A DNA stretch of 38,776 bases from Thermoproteota archaeon. Its GTDB lineage: Archaea; Thermoproteota; Thermoprotei_A; EX4484-217-1; JAPDJV01. Both the position numbers and the translations under genes were made by a program. This document shows, piece after piece, positions 32,982 through 38,776 of the stretch (its first letter is position 1; each line of letters starts with the position of its first letter). The notes under the pieces were generated by a model. The model had not been told where the DNA came from. It saw only the letters and a program-made list of their open reading frames with translations, and searched no databases. The stretch spans positions 1 to 38,776 of the forward strand of contig JAPDJV010000017.1 in assembly GCA_029258925.1 (NCBI GenBank), written 5' to 3'.

Positions 32982-35396
32982 CTAGAACCTAAGCCTCCAT
33001 TCATCCTTCTCCTTGGAGAATGCTTTATGCAGTTTTTCTAGCATCACTTTCTTCTCTATACTTGCTACAAGCCTTCTTGTTCTTATTACGACATCCGGGT
33101 TAACGCTAATACTGTCGATTCCATGTCTAACCAGGAACTCCGTGAATTCCGGATAGACGCTTGGAGCTTGGCCACATATTGAGACTGTTCTACCGTATTC
33201 ATGTGCGACTTCTATCAAATGGGCAATGGCTCTAGTTACAGCTGGGTCCCTCTCATCAAAGTATCCCATTCTACCTAATATCCCGGAGTCTCTGTCAGCT
33301 CCAAGTATTAGCTGAGTTAAGTCGTTGCTTCCTATGCTGAAACCGTCTACAAGCTTACTGAACTCGTCGGCTAAGAATATGACTGACGGTACCTCTGCCA
33401 TTATCCAAACCTTGAAGTCTCTAGTTCTCTTAAGTCCCTCCTCAGCCATTAATTCAAGTATGCTCTCTACTTCCCAAGTTGTTCTAACAAATGGTAACAT
33501 TACCCAAACATTCTTTAATCCGTACTCCTCCCTAACCTTCCTTAGAGCTTTTAGTTCTAACCTGAAACCTGGCTCGTACTCAGGCGATATGTATCTCGAA
33601 ACTCCTCTCCACCCTATCATCGGGTTTCGCTCGTCCGGCTCGAATTCCTCTCCGCCTTTCAAGCCCTTATATTCATTTGTCTTGAAGTCACTGAACCTTA
33701 CTACAATGGGTCTAGGATATATTGCCTGAGCCACCTTCGCTATTCCATCAGCCAATTTATCGACGAATTCTTTCTCCTTTTTAACTTTAATTAAGTACAG
33801 AGGGTGATATCCTACCCAATCGGAGATTATGAACTCTACTCTCATCAAGCCTATGCCGTCGAATGGTAGATCGATATATTTATCTATCATATTGGGTTCT
33901 CCTAGGTTCATGTAGATTTTAGTTGCTGTAACAGGGAACATTTCCTGCAAGTATTCCTTCGGTATTGTCGCACCTACACCTGGCCTGATTTCCTCCTTTG
34001 CTTCAAGCTCGACTTTTCCTTCATAAACTACTCCCCTAGTGGCATCAACCGTCACCAGGGTTCCGGTGCTTAATTCTTGAGTAGCATTCTTGGTTCCCAC
34101 AATACATGGTATTCCTAGCTCTCTCGATACAATTGCGGCGTGACAAGTCATTCCTCCTTCATCAGTGACTATTGCCGCCGCCTTTTTCATTAAGGGGACC
34201 CAGTCTGGATCCGTCATTTTCGTTACAAGAACGTCTCCCTCTTCCATCAGATGGGAGTTCTTATGTGGATCGAATAGTACTTTTACTACTCCAACTGCTA
34301 CACCAGGACTTGCAGGTAGCCCTCTTACAAGTATTTTTCTCTCAGCTGGTACTGAAATCGTCTTTGCAGGCTTAGCTGACCTATCCTTCTTAACACTCCA
34401 TACGGTCTCCGGACGCGCCTGAACTATGAATATGTTCTCTGGATAGGGTAGATCGCTGTCGACAGCCCATTCTATGTCCATAGCTTTGCCATAGTGGTTT
34501 TCTATCTTAATACCATAGTTAGCTAATATTTTCACCTCTTCATCGCTAAGACTGGGGGCATTTGCTTTTTCCGGTTCCAGATTCACCGTTACATTTCTTC
34601 TTTGAGTTGGATCATATACTAGTGCTATCTCCTTAGTCGATATCCTCTTTTCAATGATCTCCAGAGTTTTCTTATCAACAACGAACTCGTCAGGAGTAAC
34701 CCTACCTTGAACCACGAACTCTCCTAAACCCCAGGCGCTTTCTATGACTATTTTATCTTCCTCACCGGTGACAGGGTGGATGGTAAACATTACTCCAGCA
34801 GACCTTGAGTTAACCATTTTTTGAACTGCAACACTTATCAGGACCTTTCTGTGATCGAAGCCCTTCTTTTCTCTGTAGAATATGGCTCTCGGTGTGAAAA
34901 GACTTGCCCAACACTCCCTAACCTTGCGGACTACTTCATCTTCTCCCTCAACATTTAAAAAAGTCTCCTGCTGTCCTGCAAAGCTTGCATCCGGTAAATC
35001 CTCGGCAGTAGCAGAGCTTCTGACAGCAACTCTTACATTTTCAATTCCGAGATTCTCGCAGAGCTTCCTATAATTTAATCTTATTGTAGTCTCTATATCC
35101 CTTGGCATCGGAGTTGAAGTTATTAATTTCTGTATTTCGCCTGCAACTCTCTGAAGCTGCTCAGTATCATCGACGTCGACCTCTTTCAACATTTCAATTA
35201 TCTTATCTGCTATTCCAGTTTCAGTTATGAATCTCTTGTAAGCGTAGGCTGTTACGGCGAACCCTGGAGGCACAGGAATTCCTGCTGATATTAGTTCACC
35301 TAGGTTAGCATTTTTCCCTCCAACAAGTGGCACATCTTCTTTTCTAAGCTCTTCAAACCACAATATGAGAGCTGACGCTCTGTCTATTCCACTCAT
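32982..35396 (-). CDS. ppsA: Phosphoenolpyruvate synthase
   Basis: An 804-residue enzyme that converts pyruvate, ATP and water to PEP, AMP and phosphate, used in gluconeogenesis. Domains in order: an N-terminal ATP-grasp-like nucleotide-binding domain ([29 protein letters not shown]), the phosphohistidine swivel domain with [18 protein letters not shown] (catalytic H419), and the PEP/pyruvate-binding TIM barrel with [10 protein letters not shown] and a catalytic cysteine in SICGQAPS. The length matches archaeal homologues. GGTGG precedes the ATG by nine bases, and a TTAAATAGATC TATA-like element lies near 35457-35467. It is monocistronic. Confidence 0.95.
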   Translation of the reverse strand: MSGIDRASALILWFEELRKEDVPLVGGKNANLGELISAGIPVPPGFAVTAYAYKRFITETGIADKIIEMLKEVDVDDTEQLQRVAGEIQKLITSTPMPRDIETTIRLNYRKLCENLGIENVRVAVRSSATAEDLPDASFAGQQETFLNVEGEDEVVRKVRECWASLFTPRAIFYREKKGFDHRKVLISVAVQKMVNSRSAGVMFTIHPVTGEEDKIVIESAWGLGEFVVQGRVTPDEFVVDKKTLEIIEKRISTKEIALVYDPTQRRNVTVNLEPEKANAPSLSDEEVKILANYGIKIENHYGKAMDIEWAVDSDLPYPENIFIVQARPETVWSVKKDRSAKPAKTISVPAERKILVRGLPASPGVAVGVVKVLFDPHKNSHLMEEGDVLVTKMTDPDWVPLMKKAAAIVTDEGGMTCHAAIVSRELGIPCIVGTKNATQELSTGTLVTVDATRGVVYEGKVELEAKEEIRPGVGATIPKEYLQEMFPVTATKIYMNLGEPNMIDKYIDLPFDGIGLMRVEFIISDWVGYHPLYLIKVKKEKEFVDKLADGIAKVAQAIYPRPIVVRFSDFKTNEYKGLKGGEEFEPDERNPMIGWRGVSRYISPEYEPGFRLELKALRKVREEYGLKNVWVMLPFVRTTWEVESILELMAEEGLKRTRDFKVWIMAEVPSVIFLADEFSKLVDGFSIGSNDLTQLILGADRDSGILGRMGYFDERDPAVTRAIAHLIEVAHEYGRTVSICGQAPSVYPEFTEFLVRHGIDSISVNPDVVIRTRRLVASIEKKVMLEKLHKAFSKEKDEWRLRF

Positions 35397-35578
35397 CTCC
35401 TAATACCACCCATTGCGCTTGATGTGTATAGTTCTACGCTGGGTGTCTGGAAAGATCTATTTAAGTTTTTAAGGTACTAATAATCATCTAAATGCAGTAA
35501 TGGATCTCTACTCTTTGCGTAGATCTGTTCAAATTAAAGTTGGTTTCCTCTTAAATTCTAAAGCCCACAAATAGCCGT

Positions 35579-38065
35579 TCATTTCTTAATGGTTATTCCG
35601 GGCTTCTCATTGTAGCCTACATAAGCATTTACGAACTTCTTAGCTATTTCCTTAAGCGACATCATTATCTTTATTTGCTTTTCATTTAAGCGCTGTGCTA
35701 CTTCATCCCATGGTCTCCCCTGAAGAACCTTCATTATTAAGATCTCTTCCTCCCTAGTAGAGAACATTAGTTTCTTCCTGCATTCTTCGTAATTAGAGAA
35801 GTAATAGAATGAAAGAAGCTTCATGACGTCGCATACTGCCTCGTAGGTCATTGGGCCCAGAGAGTATATTCTTAGCCTGTCCCATTGAATTCTACTTAAG
35901 TAGAGTTTTCCAAAGAGTTTTATGGTTCCAGTGGGGATTGTAAGCATCATGTGAGCAACGTCTACTTCCATATCTCTGTATATTTCATGAAGACTGATTA
36001 ACAACTTGCATTTAAACTCTTTAACAAAAATCTTCATCAGCTCGGCTACTAAATAATCTAAAGGATTCAATACGATAACAGTATATTCTCCACTCACCGG
36101 ATTCCTATCTGGGGAAATGTGTATGGGTAGAAAATCATTTTTTACCCAGAATTTTAGGAGAGGAGGATTCACTCCAAATCCTGCGCCGATCCAGTTATAG
36201 CCTCTTTGAGAAGCCTCAGAGATCAAGTATTTGAGCATGAGAGTACCTATACCCCTGCCTTGAACGCGTGGATGAGTAGCGATTCTAACTATCCTCCATC
36301 CCCTAGTCTCCGCGAACTCCCTTATCCTTAGATGCTTCAGAATCCTATCTGGAATAATGTTGCCGGGAATGCGTTCACCCATGAGGAGAGCATCAACCAT
36401 GTCTGGAGGTATTGGGCCTTCTTCAGCCAGTTGAACAGAGCATACTATTTTCCCAGATGATGTCTTTAGAGCTCTAATAGTATGATGGGGAGCATCGGCC
36501 ATCATGCCCAGATCGTCAGGCTCATTCCTATAATGTGCCAACACGTATATTCCAAAGAACTGTCTTAGCTCCTCTTCACCCTCCTTAGAGAACCATCGCT
36601 CTAGGTTAGGGACAAAGTAGCTTAATCTATTGTTCGCTATGTCATCTAAGTCTCTGCTATCTAGTTCAGCTGGCTCAGCATCTAGAAGAAGCGTGTCGAA
36701 CTGCCATTTCTCTATCGGATCGTCTAAACCGTACCTTATGGGCTCCTTCATCTCATATTCTATTATATCCGATTTCGGATCCTCCTTTACGAGTTGAAGA
36801 AATCTTATAGAAAAACCTCTGCCAGCGCCTTCATAGCCGTGTATTGTACTCGAATACAATATCCTATTGTGCACCTTCCTTATAGCGTGTAGCATAGGTA
36901 CGTGGAGACCAGCTGCTTCGTCAACTATGACTATGTCTCCTCTTAGAGACGGGATTTTTATTGGCTCCCAGTATTCGATGCTATATCTCTCGCCCTTTAT
37001 CTCTATTATTCTCCTTCCTCTCCTTATAATCTTAGGATTCAACTTTAGGGCTTCAAGAGTCTTCAATGCCAGGTCCATCAGAGACTGGACGTTGGAAAGC
37101 TTGGGAGCAGTTACAAGTATTCGAACCCTATTCTTAACCTTTAGTAATTCGTTTATGAGGGCAGCTGCGCCTATACCTAAAGCGCACGACTTGCCTCTTC
37201 CCCTATCCGCTATGAGAATTAAGATTCTCTTCCTCCCATACTTGGGTTTCTCCACGAATCTCTCGAGAAGCTGGATTACGTTGACCTGGTCTTGTGTCAA
37301 TGCCTGCAAGTACACTTCCCTTGGGAAAACTCTTTTTTCAGGTATTACGATGCTCCTATGAGAACTTGCTGGAAGTACTTCGATACGTTTATCGATACAT
37401 GACTTGATAGTTCTAAAGTTATCCGCATCGTATATGAAAATGCCATGGTGTTCTTTGAGCTTCATCTTAAACCATTTTTTAAATATGTTCCTAACTTCCT
37501 CCCTCGGATGCTGGGGTGTGGCCAGGCTTAACTGAAACAATGTTAGCTTTTTATCCCATTCATTCCATGAAGGAGTCTGCAGAATTATTAAGCCTCCGCC
37601 TTTAACTACTCCTATCATCCTCCCCAAATCATTCGGCCTCAAATCCTCGTTTAAATCCATTACTAATGAGTTGAAAGTTGTCCCGAGATAGTCCTCAGAT
37701 TGACTGTAGTCAATGAACTTTATTTTCACCTTCTTAGTTTTCCTTTTAACGAGTTCCTCAACTATCCCCCTCCTTAACCTAGCATGGGGCATATCACTGT
37801 GGTACACATACAATACTTCAATGTTACTTTCAGTACTTGTACCAAGCTTCTTTAATACTTTTGAAAACTCTACTAAGCTTCTAGCAGTTAGAATCCCCGA
37901 GATCTCCGGATTGTCTCCGGAAATTACAAGCACTCTCCTATGGTTAAGTCTTACTGCATTCTCTAAAGACTTCTTCAACTTCCTTAAGAGCCTTATGAAC
38001 GATGCTCGCGTGTAATTCTCATATTTCTCCACAATTTCTCCTATGATGGACTTCTCTGCTTCCAT
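35579..38065 (-). CDS. tmcA: tRNA(Met) cytidine acetyltransferase
   Basis: An 828-residue helicase-acetyltransferase fusion that makes N4-acetylcytidine in tRNA (and rRNA in some hyperthermophilic archaea). An N-terminal DUF1726-like domain (VLVISGDNPEISGILTARSL) is followed by a RecA-like ATPase with Walker A ADRGRGKS (about 286-293) and DEAAG (382-386). A GNAT domain comes next, with RIATHPRVQGRGIGTLMLKY (acetyl-CoA loop at about 601-607) and NPPLLKFWVKN, then the C-terminal tRNA-binding domain. All catalytic parts seem present. It starts with ATG at 38065 and ends about 180 bases before ppsA. Confidence 0.94.
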   Translation of the reverse strand: MEAEKSIIGEIVEKYENYTRASFIRLLRKLKKSLENAVRLNHRRVLVISGDNPEISGILTARSLVEFSKVLKKLGTSTESNIEVLYVYHSDMPHARLRRGIVEELVKRKTKKVKIKFIDYSQSEDYLGTTFNSLVMDLNEDLRPNDLGRMIGVVKGGGLIILQTPSWNEWDKKLTLFQLSLATPQHPREEVRNIFKKWFKMKLKEHHGIFIYDADNFRTIKSCIDKRIEVLPASSHRSIVIPEKRVFPREVYLQALTQDQVNVIQLLERFVEKPKYGRKRILILIADRGRGKSCALGIGAAALINELLKVKNRVRILVTAPKLSNVQSLMDLALKTLEALKLNPKIIRRGRRIIEIKGERYSIEYWEPIKIPSLRGDIVIVDEAAGLHVPMLHAIRKVHNRILYSSTIHGYEGAGRGFSIRFLQLVKEDPKSDIIEYEMKEPIRYGLDDPIEKWQFDTLLLDAEPAELDSRDLDDIANNRLSYFVPNLERWFSKEGEEELRQFFGIYVLAHYRNEPDDLGMMADAPHHTIRALKTSSGKIVCSVQLAEEGPIPPDMVDALLMGERIPGNIIPDRILKHLRIREFAETRGWRIVRIATHPRVQGRGIGTLMLKYLISEASQRGYNWIGAGFGVNPPLLKFWVKNDFLPIHISPDRNPVSGEYTVIVLNPLDYLVAELMKIFVKEFKCKLLISLHEIYRDMEVDVAHMMLTIPTGTIKLFGKLYLSRIQWDRLRIYSLGPMTYEAVCDVMKLLSFYYFSNYEECRKKLMFSTREEEILIMKVLQGRPWDEVAQRLNEKQIKIMMSLKEIAKKFVNAYVGYNEKPGITIKK

Positions 38066-38174
38066 GTCTGGTACCTCCCATTAATGAAGCTCTCAATCGA
38101 AGATCGCCGTGTTATATTAAAATGAGAGATGATAGGAGTAGTCCATGGCGACTGTAGCGTTGAGTTAAAGTTTT

Positions 38175-38776
38175 CTATGTTACCGCCAATCTCTTTAACT
38201 CCTTTGCCAGCTTCTCATATCTCTCTATTTCCTCTTTTGTGAGGCTTGGAGGAATGGAATCGAGAGCCTTTATGAAATGTTTCATCTCTACTGGACGTAC
38301 TTCAAACTTCTCCCTCAACGCTATCATGGCAGCCTCTCTGCAAACAGCCTCTATGTCCGCACCAGTGTAGCCTTCAGTTAGTTCAGCTAATCTTTTCAAG
38401 TCAACATCCTTAGCTAAAGGCATTTTCCTAGTGTGCACTTTGAATATTTCATATCTTGCCTCAAGATCTGGTGGAGGCACGTAGAGTAGTCTGTCGAATC
38501 TACCTGGCCTGAGAAGTGCAGGGTCGACAATATCGGGTCTATTAGACGCAGCTATGACAACCACGTTTGTTAGAGGCACAATGCCGTCTAATTCAGTTAG
38601 CAACTGGTTTACTATTCTATCAGTTACCCCCGAAGTATCGCTTCTTATACCTCTTATTGGTGCTATTGCGTCTATTTCGTCGAAGAATACTACGCATGGT
38701 GCTGCTTGTCTTGCTTTCCTAAATATTTCCCTAATAGCCCTCTCACTCTCCCCAACCCACTTACTCAAAACCTCGG
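38175..38776 (-). CDS. CDC48/VCP-type AAA+ ATPase, C-terminal part (cut by window edge)
   Basis: The visible 200 residues are the C-terminal AAA+ (D2) domain of a CDC48/p97-like unfoldase. They begin within the pre-Walker B segment ([19 protein letters not shown]) and include Walker [10 protein letters not shown], the second region of homology with arginine fingers ([19 protein letters not shown]), the sensor 2 region, and the C-terminal helical lid. The Walker A lies beyond the window, so the gene is partial at its 5' end. CDC48-type proteins unfold protein substrates for the archaeal proteasome. Confidence 0.92.
   Translation of the reverse strand, partial: EVLSKWVGESERAIREIFRKARQAAPCVVFFDEIDAIAPIRGIRSDTSGVTDRIVNQLLTELDGIVPLTNVVVIAASNRPDIVDPALLRPGRFDRLLYVPPPDLEARYEIFKVHTRKMPLAKDVDLKRLAELTEGYTGADIEAVCREAAMIALREKFEVRPVEMKHFIKALDSIPPSLTKEEIERYEKLAKELKRLAVT

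Noticed and set aside
1-38776. CRISPR array, rRNA genes or complete insertion sequence
   Set aside because: No regularly spaced repeats, rRNA-like segments, or intact transposase were seen on either strand.

Overview
The window is a gene-dense, moderately AT-rich piece of a hyperthermophilic crenarchaeal chromosome (Thermoproteota, class Thermoprotei, probably close to Desulfurococcales; the order is inference). The evidence is a PolB1-type family B replicative DNA polymerase, eukaryote-like ribosomal protein S26e, TrmY and TmcA tRNA-modification enzymes, archaeal/eukaryotic-type ProS, a complete archaeal A-type ATP synthase gene set, TATA-box promoters, and frequent GTG and TTG starts.

Layout. 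1-500: a mostly non-coding end with a decayed carboxymuconolactone decarboxylase-like gene, next to tRNA-Leu(GAG). 0.6-5.2 kb: ThiL-like kinase and a radical SAM protein in one + strand unit, meeting convergent threonine synthase, then a VIT-like membrane protein. 5.2-9.2 kb: ArgS, a perfect 18-bp hairpin terminator, a secreted LruC-type protein with a Cys-rich insert, an AT-rich gap and tRNA-Arg(GCG). 9.3-13.3 kb: a class I/II aminotransferase and PolB1. 13.4-14.7 kb: four small uncharacterised minus-strand genes. 14.8-16.3 kb: an endonuclease IV-like protein overlapping a CDP-alcohol phosphatidyltransferase. 16.3-18.8 kb: S26e-TrmY, then ProS.

18.9-28.7 kb holds the A-type ATP synthase in three units: F-E-A-B-D-(small ORF)-K on the minus strand, subunit I alone on the plus strand, and H-C on the minus strand. 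Together they encode the catalytic head (A, B), central stalk (D, F, C), peripheral stalks (E, H), and membrane motor (I, K). Subunit A carries a 424-residue intein in its P-loop; its splicing blocks look intact, but both LAGLIDADG motifs have lost the catalytic aspartate.

28.8-38.8 kb: TrmI preceded by a small helical ORF, about 1 kb of decayed sequence, an ASCH-domain protein, a ribbon-helix-helix regulator, an unknown gene divergent from a KaiC-like RecA-family ATPase, PEP synthase, TmcA, and the C-terminal end of a CDC48-type AAA+ ATPase running off the window. Most genes are housekeeping. The best leads for something new are the inactive-endonuclease intein, the small ORF in the ATP synthase operon, the LruC protein with its Cys/His cluster, the pair of tiny ORFs separated by one TGA at 14.4-14.7 kb, and the decayed patches beside tRNA-Leu and at 30 kb.
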